NCBI RefSeq assembly: GCF_025854275.1
Contig: NZ_CP107567.1
Coordinates: forward strand, 6,262,001 to 6,326,000
Origin: Streptomyces peucetius
GTDB lineage: Bacteria > Actinomycetota > Actinomycetes > Streptomycetales > Streptomycetaceae
DNA: 64,000 nt
Direction of reading: 5' to 3'
The notes beneath the pieces are model-generated. The model was not told the DNA's origin, did not search any database, and worked only from the letters and a program-made list of their open reading frames with translations. The stretch's first letter is position 1. Every line of letters starts with the position of its first letter. Positions 1-9,100 of the stretch are shown in pieces. Made by a program: the position numbers and the translations under genes.

Positions 1-51
1 GTCGCGCGTCGCGCCTGTGCGCCGCGCCCCTTTTTGCTGCGGACTTCTCAC

Positions 52-69
52 TGAACGCTTCTCATCCTG
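52..69 (+). repeat. IS left terminal inverted repeat
   Basis: 18 bp that match the reverse complement of 931-948 exactly and mark the left end of the insertion sequence. Confidence 0.85.
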
Positions 70-176
70 TGGTTCGCGGGTGATGACGGCTGGCGGTCGG
101 GGGCCGTAACGCGGCAGGGCTCCTGGTCGTTTCGGCTGGTGATCTCACTCGCCAACGTCTCGACACAGGAGCCCTG

Positions 177-938
177 TTGGTCCCGCATCGTGCCATGCTC
201 GACGTCCCGCACGAGGTCGTGGAGCACGTTTCCTGGCTCATCTACGCCCGAAGGTGTGAGCTGAACTCCCGCTGGCGCAGGCTGGGCTGCTTCCGGCAGG
301 CCCTGCTTGTCCTGGTGCACCTGCGCAAGAACGAGACTCTGGCCCAGGTCGCAGCGGGGTTCGGCGTCTCCACCGCGACCGCCGGCCGCTACGTGAGCGA
401 AACGGTCGACATCCTCGCCGAGCGCGCCCCGAGCCTGCACGAGGCCCTGCGCGAGTTGCCGCCGGAGGGGTTCGTCATCCTCGACGGCACCCTGATCGCC
501 ACCGACCGCATCGCGGCGGACGAGCCGTACTACTCGATGAAGCACCGCCGTCACGGGATGAACGTGCAGGTCGTGGCCGCGCCGGACGGGACACCGCTGT
601 GGTTCTCGCGAGCGTTGCCCGGCCGCACGCACGACCTGACCGCAGCCCGCGCACACGGTGTGATCCAAGCCTGTCTGTCCCGTCAGCTCCTCGTCCTTGC
701 CGACCGGGCCTACCGCGGAGCCGGAGCCACCGTCCGCACCCCCTACTACGGCCGAGACCTTCCCGAGAAGTACGCCCAGTTCAACCGGGACCACGCCCGG
801 CTGCGGGCGCCGGGCGAACGTGCCTTTGCGCGCCTCAAGCAATGGCGGATCCTCCGCAAAGCCCGCTGCAGCACCAACCGCATCGGCCGCACGGTCGCCG
901 CCGTTCACGCCATCGAGATCGCCTGGAGCTCAGGATGA
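177..938 (+). CDS. IS5-family DDE transposase
   Basis: This 253-residue protein catalyses transposition of the element around it. It has an N-terminal helix-turn-helix region (about residues 45-80, LAQVAAGFGVSTATAGRYV) and then a DDE_Tnp_4-type RNase H-like nuclease. The likely catalytic residues are the Asp of VILDGTLI, the Asp of VLADRAYRG, and a Glu in the GERAFARLKQWRIL region. The length is normal for a single-frame IS5-group transposase and no frameshift is seen, so it may be active. The open frame starts at TTG 177; an in-frame ATG at 195 is an alternative start. Confidence 0.85.
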   Translation: MVPHRAMLDVPHEVVEHVSWLIYARRCELNSRWRRLGCFRQALLVLVHLRKNETLAQVAAGFGVSTATAGRYVSETVDILAERAPSLHEALRELPPEGFVILDGTLIATDRIAADEPYYSMKHRRHGMNVQVVAAPDGTPLWFSRALPGRTHDLTAARAHGVIQACLSRQLLVLADRAYRGAGATVRTPYYGRDLPEKYAQFNRDHARLRAPGERAFARLKQWRILRKARCSTNRIGRTVAAVHAIEIAWSSG

Positions 939-948
939 GAAGCGTTCA
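931..948 (-). repeat. IS right terminal inverted repeat
   Basis: 18-bp partner of the left repeat. It contains the TGA stop of the transposase (936-938). Confidence 0.85.
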
Positions 949-967
949 CTGAGACCGGTGTATTTCT

Positions 968-1516
968 GTGCTCAACAGCTGGGTGGTCGTGCCCACCTGC
1001 CTGCCGTTCGTTCTCCGCCGTTGCCACGCGTGCCCGTCCGACCGCTTCCGGACAAGCGGCAAGTTTCGCGTCAACGCCAACCACAAGCTCATCGACGCCT
1101 GGCTCCTCGCGCTCTGTACCGCTTGCGGGGGAACCACAAAGCTCACGGTCCTGGAGCGGATGAATGTGCGCTCCGTACGACCTGAGCTGCTGGACCGGCT
1201 GCATGACAACGACCCTTCCCTGGCAGCTGAGTTGCTCCAGGATCCGGTCGTGCGGCGCCGTAACCGCATCGCTCTCGACTGGGACAACGCCTGGCGCCTC
1301 GACACCGGCGGATCGGATCACCTGGACCGCGAGGTGATCGACGTCCCGGTCCGCTTCGCGGCGCGGATCCCCGTCCGGCTGGTGCGACTGATTGCTGAAG
1401 GCTGCCGTCTTCCGCGGGCCGAGGTCGAGAGACTGATCACGGCGGGGAAGCTCGTTTCGGCGGTCCGACTGAATGGCAGGCTCTCCGGCGACTTCACCTT
1501 CACGCTCAAACGCTGA
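968..1516 (+). CDS. DUF1062 family protein
   Basis: This 182-residue protein is recognised as DUF1062 from its start (WVVVPTCLP, then CHAC) and the block VNANHKLIDAWLL followed by CTAC. The two CxxC pairs (about residues 19-22 and 50-53) suggest a small zinc ribbon, and the C-terminal half (RLPRAEVERLI) is helical with an S4-like look. Its function is unknown. The GTG start at 968 fits the family N-terminus. No convincing ribosome site precedes it, because the IS right end stops only about 20 bp upstream, so the native promoter and leader appear to be displaced. The coding frame itself is intact. Confidence 0.75.
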   Translation: MLNSWVVVPTCLPFVLRRCHACPSDRFRTSGKFRVNANHKLIDAWLLALCTACGGTTKLTVLERMNVRSVRPELLDRLHDNDPSLAAELLQDPVVRRRNRIALDWDNAWRLDTGGSDHLDREVIDVPVRFAARIPVRLVRLIAEGCRLPRAEVERLITAGKLVSAVRLNGRLSGDFTFTLKR

Positions 1517-1615
1517 GCCCTCCTCAGGCCCTGGGGCCCGTCCGGCAGGATTCACCGGACGGGCCCAGGGGCCGCACTGCCGGGCCGCCGTCGTCGTCAG
1601 TGCCGCCGTCGTCAA

Positions 1616-2005
1616 TCAGTACAGTCCGACGATGCTGGGCGGTGCGAACACGTGCCGGGCCCGGTGTTCGTTGCCGAAGTGGGCGGCGGAGGCGGCCCGG
1701 TCGGCAGCACCGGAGTCGCGGGCGATGGCTTCGCGGTGGCTTGTGCAGCCCGCGCAGGCCGGGTCCCAGTCGGGCAGTTGCTCCGGGTGCGCGGCGGCCA
1801 TGTGCTGCGCGAGGGCGATCTGCGTGCCGATGGCGCTGTCCATCGGGTCGAAGTCGATGCCGGGTTCGCAGGTGAGCCGGGCCTCCTCGGTCTCCTCCTG
1901 GACGTGCTTCATGGTCCGGTAGAGGCCGGCGCACTCCTCGCAGGCCCACATCCAGACGGGCGGCAGCGGCCATTCGTCCTCCGGCCTGATCCTGTCGTCG
2001 CTCAT
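1616..2005 (-). CDS. Small CxxC hypothetical protein
   Basis: A 129-residue protein with no function I can name. It has two CxxC motifs (CEEC near residue 24 and CAGC near residue 87) and an intervening HMAAAH segment, which suggests one structural zinc site. The rest is acidic and helical (MKHVQEETEEARL). I chose the ATG at 2005 because the MSDDR start gives a compact protein; the same frame stays open far upstream but only as antisense to the LuxR gene. It lies just downstream of that regulator on the same strand (92 bp away) and could be co-transcribed with it. Confidence 0.6.
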   Translation of the reverse strand: MSDDRIRPEDEWPLPPVWMWACEECAGLYRTMKHVQEETEEARLTCEPGIDFDPMDSAIGTQIALAQHMAAAHPEQLPDWDPACAGCTSHREAIARDSGAADRAASAAHFGNEHRARHVFAPPSIVGLY

Positions 2006-2097
2006 GCCGTCACCGTAGACCCGCCCGCTCCGCCGATGGGCCGGCCCTGGACAACCGGCCGGGCGGCCCGATCGGGGCCAAGGCGGCCGGCCGCGGC

Positions 2098-4854
2098 TCA
2101 GGACAGGTCCAGGCCTGCGAGTTCCCTGCGCGAGGTGACGCCCAGCTTGGGATACGCCTTGTACAGGTGGTACTCCACCGTCCGCGGGCTGAGGAACAGC
2201 TGCGCGGCGATCTCGCGGCTCGATGTGCCCGCTGCCGCCAGGCGCGCCACCTGGAGCTCCTGGTGGGTGAGGGAGGCCGCGGGCGAGGCCGGTGCCGTGG
2301 GCGGTGAGGCGGGGCTCGCGCCCGTGGCGTGGAGTTCCGCGCGGGCCCGCTCGGCCCAGGGCGTGGCGCCGAGCCGCTCGAAGGTCTCGGCCGCCGCCCG
2401 CAGTTGCGTACGGGCCTCGGTGGTGCGGCGCGCGCGGCGCAGCGCCTCGCCGTGGAGCAGCTCGGTGCGGGCCCGCTCGAAGGGCCGCGGCGCCCGTGGT
2501 GCGCCGGGGACCTCCCCGTACGCCTCGATCGCGCGCTCGTAGACCGCCAGGTCCTGGGTGCGCATCGCCTCGAGGCGCAACGCCGTGGCCCGCGCCCAGG
2601 GCCGGCCGCTCGCCTCTGCCCATGCCGCGAACCGCCGGGCCGCGCGGCCCGCCCGGTCCAGGTCGCCGAGGCGGACGGCCGCCTCGGCGGCGTCCGCGCA
2701 GGCGAGGATGCAGGCGGTGGAGTGCCACGCGCCGCCGCGTTCCGCCTCGTCGGTCCGGCGCAGTACGTCCTCGTACCGGCCGAGCCCCAGGTCCAGCAGG
2801 ATCATCGCGGCGATGCCGTGGCTGCCGTCGATCGTGGGCCCGGTCCGTATCAGCGAGCGGACGCGTGTCTCGTCGCCCTCGATCGCGGCGATCCGGGCCA
2901 CGACGTGGTCGAGCTGCACGACGCGCTTGTGCAGTCCCGTGTCGCGGGCGAGCGCCGTCGCCTCGGCCACGGTGACCAGCGCGTCGCGGTGCTCACCCGC
3001 GAAGACCTGCAGTCGGCCGAGCACGCTCAGCAGGAAGGGCAACGGCCCGATGACGCCCTCCTGCCGGCAGAGCCTGATCCCGTCCTCCGCCACCCGCCGG
3101 AGCCTGGCGTCGTCGCCGAGCAGCAGTCCGCCGGTGACCGCCTGGGCACGGGTGTGATGGTCCGCGCCGCCCGCGCCCGCCCTGCGCGCCTCCGCTCCGT
3201 CCGCGCCTGCGTTCGTCCGCGCGCCGGAGCCTGAGCCCGCGCCGGAGCCCGCCCGGTCGCCCGTGCCGTCGCCCACGCCGTCGAGGAGTCCCGCGAGCAG
3301 CGGCAGTCCACCCGCGAAGTCGCCCGCCGCCACCCGGGCCAGGCCCTGCACCGCGCGGTTGCCAGGGCACTCGCCCGCATGCAACTCGGGCCGGGCGGCG
3401 CAGTCGCGCAGGGCCTGGAGGTCACCGCTGTGCCAGGCGTAGAACGCGGCGGTGCGTACCATCTCCGCGCCGCGCACGGGCGAGGACGCGTCCGCGGCAT
3501 GGTCGGTGAGCAGCCGTACCGCGTCGCCCACCGCGTCCCTCTCGAACAGGGAGAAGGAACGGATGTACGCGAGTTCGGCCAGCGCGGCCGGATCGTCGCT
3601 GCCGGCCGCGGCCTCCTCCGCGAGCTCACCGGATCGCGCCGCCAGTCCCGCCTGCCCGGCGGACCAGGCGGCCGCGGTGAGGCGTGCGGTCCGCACCGAC
3701 GGGTCCGGGGACATCCGGGCGGCCTGGTGGTACACGTTCGCCGCTGAGGCGTGGCCGCCCCGGGCGCGGGCCCGGTCGGCGAGCGCCGCGAGCCCGGCCG
3801 CCGCCTCCTCGTCCGGGCCGATCGCGGCCGCCGCCCGGTGCAGCGCCGTGCCGTCCGGCGTCGGCGCCGTGTCGGCCAGCGCCCGGTGGACCGCGACCCG
3901 GCGGGTCAGCGGGGCGCCGCCGTACGCCGCCGCACGGATCAGCGGATGACGGAACGCCACCCGGTCGCCGGTGACTTCGACCAGCCGCTCGGCCTCCGCC
4001 CTGGCGAGATCCTCCGGTCCGGCGCCGAGTACCGCGGCCGCCTGCATCAGGTGGGCGACATCGGCCCGTGACCCGGCGGCCGCGACGAGCAGCATCAGCC
4101 GGGCGCCCTCCGGCAGGGCCGCGATGCGGGTGCGGAAGGCCGCGAGCACCCGGTCGGTGGCGGTCAACGGCGCCGCCGGCCCGGGCTCCGGCCCGTCGTC
4201 TGCCGCGAACTCGGTGAGTGCCAGGGGGTTTCCGCCCGATTCACGGATGATCCTCTCCCGCCGTGCGGGCGTCACATCGAGCGCGCCGAGCAGCTGAGCG
4301 GCCTCCTCCCGGCGGAGCCGGGCGGGCCGCAGTTCCACGATTCCGGGCGCGGGGAAGCCCTCGTCGCGCGCGGCGAACACCATCGCCACGCCCTCCGCGG
4401 TCAGCCGCCGTGCGGCGAACAACAGGGCCTGGCCGGACGGCCCGTCGATCCAGTGCGCGTCGTCGAGGAGGCAGAGCACCGGGCCGCCCTCGGCGACCTC
4501 GGCGAGCAGGGACAGCACCGCGAGCCCCGTGAGGAACCGGTCGTGCGTGCCGTGCCCGCCGGTACCGAGAGCCACGCGCAGCGCCGCTGCCTGGGGTGCC
4601 GGAAGTGCCTCGGCGTGGTGCGCGACGGGGCGGAGGAGCTGGAGCAGCGAGGCGAAGGCCAGGTCGGACTCCGGCTCGACGCCGGTCGCCCGCAGCACGG
4701 TCATGCCCTCGGCCGGCCGCGCCAGTTGCGCCAGTAGCGCCGTCTTGCCGATACCGGCCTCGCCGCGCACCACCACAGCGCCGCTCGTGCCCGCCCGCGC
4801 GCCCGCCACGAGCCCTTCGAGTGCGGCCGACTCCGCGTCCCGCCCGTACAGCAT
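2098..4854 (-). CDS. LAL-type LuxR family transcriptional regulator
   Basis: A 918-residue cytoplasmic regulator of the LAL class. It opens with an AAA/NTPase domain carrying a Walker A motif (GEAGIGKT, residues 31-38) and a Walker B region (LCLLDDAHWID). A long TPR-like helical middle follows, and the last 57 residues form a LuxR/GerE helix-turn-helix (SSREIAAQLFLSPRTVEYHL). Such proteins activate neighbouring genes in response to an unknown ligand and ATP. A Gly/Ala/Asp-rich low-complexity stretch interrupts the helical repeats at about residues 525-563. The gene is divergent from the isochorismatase-like hydrolase across 153 bp, so that hydrolase is the most likely local target (inference). 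Confidence 0.9.
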   Translation of the reverse strand: MLYGRDAESAALEGLVAGARAGTSGAVVVRGEAGIGKTALLAQLARPAEGMTVLRATGVEPESDLAFASLLQLLRPVAHHAEALPAPQAAALRVALGTGGHGTHDRFLTGLAVLSLLAEVAEGGPVLCLLDDAHWIDGPSGQALLFAARRLTAEGVAMVFAARDEGFPAPGIVELRPARLRREEAAQLLGALDVTPARRERIIRESGGNPLALTEFAADDGPEPGPAAPLTATDRVLAAFRTRIAALPEGARLMLLVAAAGSRADVAHLMQAAAVLGAGPEDLARAEAERLVEVTGDRVAFRHPLIRAAAYGGAPLTRRVAVHRALADTAPTPDGTALHRAAAAIGPDEEAAAGLAALADRARARGGHASAANVYHQAARMSPDPSVRTARLTAAAWSAGQAGLAARSGELAEEAAAGSDDPAALAELAYIRSFSLFERDAVGDAVRLLTDHAADASSPVRGAEMVRTAAFYAWHSGDLQALRDCAARPELHAGECPGNRAVQGLARVAAGDFAGGLPLLAGLLDGVGDGTGDRAGSGAGSGSGARTNAGADGAEARRAGAGGADHHTRAQAVTGGLLLGDDARLRRVAEDGIRLCRQEGVIGPLPFLLSVLGRLQVFAGEHRDALVTVAEATALARDTGLHKRVVQLDHVVARIAAIEGDETRVRSLIRTGPTIDGSHGIAAMILLDLGLGRYEDVLRRTDEAERGGAWHSTACILACADAAEAAVRLGDLDRAGRAARRFAAWAEASGRPWARATALRLEAMRTQDLAVYERAIEAYGEVPGAPRAPRPFERARTELLHGEALRRARRTTEARTQLRAAAETFERLGATPWAERARAELHATGASPASPPTAPASPAASLTHQELQVARLAAAGTSSREIAAQLFLSPRTVEYHLYKAYPKLGVTSRRELAGLDLS

Positions 4855-5007
4855 TACGCATCCCCGTTCCCCGACCCACGTACGTACCTACTGAAGCGCT
4901 ACGGATTCGGCCTCGCGGGCGCCCGCCTAACTTCCTGGTCATGGCCACGGCCGCAGCGCGGAGGAACCGCGCACAGGGCCGTACGACACGAAGAAGAAGG
5001 TAACCCC

Positions 5008-5667
5008 ATGCCCGAGACCAGCCGCCCGGCCGCCGCCCGGACCACCCGCGTCCACGAGCCGCTCACCCGGGACAACACCACACTCCTGCTGGTCGACCAC
5101 CAGGTCGGCCTGTTCACCGGCGTCCGGGACATCACCGTGCAGGACCTCAAGCACAATGTGACCGGCCTGGCGAAGGCCGCCGCTCTGCTGGGCCTGCCCG
5201 TCGTCACCACGACGACTGCCGCCTCGGGCATGTGGGGCCCGCTCGTACCCGAGCTGAGCGCCGTGCTGCCCGCCGGGCACAAGGTCGTCGACCGCAGCTC
5301 GGTCAACGCCTGGGACGACGGCCGTGTCCGTGAGGCGGTCGAGGCGACCGGCCGCCCCAAGCTCGTCGTCGCCGGAATCTCCCTGGAGGTCTGCGCCACC
5401 TTCCCGGCGCTCTCCGCGACCGCCGCCGGTTACAAGACGTACGTGGCCGTCGACGCCTGCGGCACGTTCTGGGCCACCAAGCGCGAGACGGGCCTGCTCC
5501 GCCTGCAGCAGGCCGGTGTGGTCGTCAGCGACTACTCGGCGCTGATGGTGGAGATCCTCGCCGACAACGCGGACCCGATCGCCGGCGAGGTCTACGGCGC
5601 ACTCGACATGCCCTTCGCGACGCTCGTCGGCCAACTGGCGGCGGCTTTCGGACCCGACCGCGCCTGA
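5008..5667 (+). CDS. Isochorismatase-family cysteine hydrolase
   Basis: A 219-residue alpha/beta hydrolase of the isochorismatase/YcaC superfamily. The putative catalytic Asp is Asp30 (LLVDHQ) and the nucleophile Cys129 lies in GISLEVCATF. It has no signal peptide, so it is cytoplasmic. Members hydrolyse amide or vinyl-ether bonds in small molecules; the TTTTAASGMWGP stretch suits the YcaC-like branch, whose substrates are mostly unknown. The ATG at 5008 has an AAGAAGAAGG-type ribosome site just upstream. Its divergent LAL regulator partner suggests inducible expression. Confidence 0.85.
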   Translation: MPETSRPAAARTTRVHEPLTRDNTTLLLVDHQVGLFTGVRDITVQDLKHNVTGLAKAAALLGLPVVTTTTAASGMWGPLVPELSAVLPAGHKVVDRSSVNAWDDGRVREAVEATGRPKLVVAGISLEVCATFPALSATAAGYKTYVAVDACGTFWATKRETGLLRLQQAGVVVSDYSALMVEILADNADPIAGEVYGALDMPFATLVGQLAAAFGPDRA

Positions 5668-5752
5668 GCCGACGACGCCGCCACGACGGCCCGCGGCGGC
5701 CGGAGCGACAGCTCCCGCCGCCGCGTGCCTCGGCCATGTGCCGCGGCCGCGG

Positions 5753-5798
5753 CACGTGCCCGGCCCGGCCATGGACACGTGCCCGGCCCGGCCATGGA
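5753..5798 (+). repeat. Two-copy 23-bp tandem repeat
   Basis: A 23-bp unit beginning CACGTGCCCGGCC is repeated exactly at 5753-5775 and 5776-5798, inside a Pro/Arg/Gly-coding-like GC tract between genes. The 5668-5920 stretch otherwise shows no convincing gene. Confidence 0.7.
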
Positions 5799-5923
5799 CA
5801 CGGCCCCGTCACGGCCACGCCCCGCCCCCGCGGCGGGCGCGGCCACGGACACCGGCGCACGTGCCCGGCCGATGTGTGCCCGATCGTCGTCGATGACTTC
5901 AAATGCCCTGATTATGAGGTCAG

Positions 5924-5953
5924 TTGACTTTGCCGTGATCCCTTGAATAGAAA
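5924..5953 (+). promoter_or_regulatory. Candidate promoter for the RHS toxin gene
   Basis: TTGACT (5924-5929) and TAGAAA (5948-5953) are separated by 18 bp. They sit in the only AT-richer stretch of the 477-bp gap ahead of the RHS gene. The spacing and -35 match a housekeeping-type promoter and the -10 is imperfect. The start codon is about 190 bp further on. Confidence 0.4.
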
Positions 5954-6144
5954 GCCTGCGCCGTGACCGGCGGGCTCTGGGCGAGGTCATTCTCCCGTGT
6001 GTGGGGGTGGCCTGCTCGGCGTGCCCTGAAGTGCGCCGGCCGTGGCTCGAGTTCCACCGCGACCGGTGGCGGAGCGGCCGCCGCAGGCGCGCCGGTGCGC
6101 TCTCTCCGCGTAGGCGCGAGAGAGGCGCAGAGGGAGGGAACGGC

Positions 6145-9100
6145 GTGAAAGTGAGACTCGGGCGGGCGATAGCCTGCCTCGTTGTTTCCGCTGTCGCCAG
6201 CACGATGTTGCCACAAGTCGCTTATGCGGCACCAGTTTCGGACAGTGACGGCGAAGGCGTGCTGGACACCGTCGCGGGCTGGTTCTCGGACGAGGACGGC
6301 AACGGCGACACCGGGCCGGACGAGCCGTCGACGGGCGGTACTGAGACCCTGCCGAGCCGTGAAGAGCTGCCGAAGGGCGAGGCTGCTCCGAAGGCGAAGC
6401 GTGTTGCGGAGCTGACCGGCAGACGGACGGCCAACCAGCGCTTCTGGAAGCTGTCCGACGGCAGGGTGCAGGCCGAGGTCTCGGCCGTGCCGACTTCCTA
6501 CCGCGCGGGCAAGTCCTGGAAGGCCATCGACCCGACGGTCCGCGCCTCCGAGGCGGCGGGCTTCGACTTCGCCAACACCACGAACACGGCCACCAGCCGG
6601 TTCGGCTCCGACGCGGACCGGCTGCTGCGCTTCGAGGCGGGCGACGGTCACGCGGTGACCCTCGGTCTCGAGGGCGCGGGCCGTCTCACGCCCGTGGCCG
6701 AGGGCAACACCGTGACCTACAAGGACGCGGTGGCCGGTGCGGACCTGTCGTACGAGGTCGGCCCCGGACGGGTCAAGGAGAACATCGTCCTGACCGAGCG
6801 GCCCGACGGACCGGTGTCGTTCACCTTCACCCTGGACGCGGACGGACTGACACCGAAGGCGGCGAAGGACGGTTCGGTCCGCTTCTACGGCGAGGCCGCG
6901 GACCCGGTGCTGGTGATCCCGGCCGCGTTCATGACGGACGCCGGGAAGGACGAGTCGTCGCCGTACGGCACCCGGTACAGCACGGCCGTGGAGCAGCGGC
7001 TCACCAAGGCGGGCAAGGACTGGAAGCTCACCCTGGTCCCGGACGCGAAGTGGCTGGCCGCCAGCGAGCGGCAGTACCCGGTCACGGTCGATCCGACGAT
7101 CGCCATCGCGCCGACGCCGTCCACGGCGCAGGACGTGATGATCTCCTCCGACGGTCCGGCGGACAACTACGACGAGAGCTGGCGCCTGTCCGTCGGCAAC
7201 ACCAGCAGCGGTGCTTCCCGGGCGCTCGTGAAGTTCCCGCTGAACGGCATCCCCACCGGCACCAAGGTGGACTCGGCGGATCTGCGTCTGTACTACGACC
7301 AGACGCACACCACCAACGACAACGAGGTTCGGCTCGAGGCGCATCGCGCCACGCAGGCCTGGACCGAGTCGACCGCCACGTGGAACAGCGCCAACGGCAT
7401 CACCGGTGAACTGTCCGGCACCGCCGTCGTGGTCGACGACGGCGACACCGGCCGGACCGCCGCCTCCGGCGCCTGGCCGGCCTCCGGCAACACCGCCTTC
7501 ACGCAGTACGCGGTGAACCAGGACTACCTGTACAACAAGGACTCGGTCGCGGGGGACACCTACACCTGGCAGCCGAGCCTCCCCGAGGACGGCACCTACC
7601 AGGTCGAGGCGCACTATGTGCCCGCGTTCGACCGTGCCACCGCCGCGCCCTACACCGTCACCTACGACGGAGGCAGCAAGACCTACACCGTCGACCAGCG
7701 GGCCGGCAGCGCCGGAGTGTGGAAGACGCTCGGCTCGCACCCCTTCGAGGCCGGCACGCTCGGCAAGGTCGTCCTGGGGGACGGGTCGGGGTCGACGTCG
7801 ACGGCGGTGATCGCGGACGCCGTCCGGTTCACCAAGGGCGGGGTCGTCACCAAGAAGCCGGGCGAGCTGAACACCTGGCACTCGTTCCCGGTCACGAAGA
7901 CCGTCCAGTCATGGGTGGACGGCACGAACGCCAACCACGGCTTCGTCGTCAAGGCCGGCGACGAGAGCGCGGACGGCCCGAAGGGCGGCCCGCGGTACGA
8001 GGGCAGCGAATACGCCTACATGGGCGAGACGGTCAACTACCCGCGCCTGGTGCTGACGTTCGGCCGCCAGGGTGTCGACCTCGCGGCGCCGACGACGGTC
8101 CGTGCCACCGGAGCGGAGCTGGACTGGTCCGCCTACCAGGACCAGGACCCGGTCGCCACGGGCGACGACATCGTCGAGTACCAGGTCCACCGCTCCGTCT
8201 TCCAGAGCTTCACCCCCTCCGCGTCCACCCTCGTCTCACCGGTCGCACCGGACACGACGGCGTTCACCGACACGACGGCGGTGCCGACCAGAGCGGACGA
8301 CGCGGATCCCTTCGGCCGCGCGTACTACTACATGGTCGCCGTGAAGACGAGGGACGGCGAGGTCATCAGCGCCCCGACGCAGCTGGTGCGACTGCCGAAG
8401 GCCGGCCGGATCACCAAGGTGCTGTTCGCCTCGGCGGACACGACGGTGTCCTCGGCCCGGCCCACGGCCACGCACGACGTCATCGACGACGGAGGACCGC
8501 AGACCTGGCTCTCGGTCGGCAACAACTCCTCGACCTACGGCAACACCCGCGCCCTGCTGCGGTTCCCGGCGCTCGGTGTCCCCTCCACGGCGCGGGTGCT
8601 GGACGCCAATGTGCGGCTCTGGGGCACCCAGACCACGAAGACCGCCGACGGAGCCGTGTACGAACTCAGGCCCCTGACCCGCGACTTCGACGAGGCCGCC
8701 ACCTGGGAGAAGGCCGACGCCACCACCGGCTGGACCACCCGGGGCGGTGATGTCGGCGCAGCCATCGCCGACAGCGGGTCCATGTCGAACGACCCGTCGC
8801 GCCACGACTGGAACGTGACGTCCCTCGCCCAGTCCTGGGTGGCCGACCCGGCCTCGCAGAAGGGCCTCGCCCTCAAGACGGCCGACGAGACGGCCTCGCA
8901 GGAGCGGACCCTGTTCCTGTCGTCGGAGGGCGCCGAGCAGCGGCTGCGGCCGAAGTTCGTGATCACGTACATCGACTCGACCACCGAGTCGACGTACTAC
9001 GCGCCTCAGACCCCCGCCCGGATGACCCCGAACACCACCTACACGGTGGATCTCACCCTCACCAACACCACCACGGCCACCTGGACGGCCGCCGACAAGG

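Larger units (their letters stand above)
52..948 (+). mobile_element. IS5-superfamily insertion sequence, apparently complete
   Basis: One transposase gene lies between perfect 18-bp terminal inverted repeats. The left copy is at 52-69 (TGAACGCTTCTCATCCTG) and its exact reverse complement is at 931-948. Similarity extends outward to about 47 and 953 with one mismatch. The transposase stop codon lies inside the right repeat, as is common in compact IS5-group elements. I could not identify a clean target duplication: the flanks CTCAC and CTGAG are similar but not identical. The element ends about 20 bp upstream of the next gene's start codon and so probably supplies or disrupts its promoter. 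Confidence 0.85.

Noticed and set aside
6001..6144. Upstream extension of the RHS protein
   Set aside because: The 48 extra residues are Arg/Cys-rich and would bury the signal peptide; the GTG at 6145 has a good ribosome site.
5920..7881. Long minus-strand open frame over the RHS gene start
   Set aside because: Shadow of the RHS signal peptide and DNRLRE region; no family match, no ribosome site.
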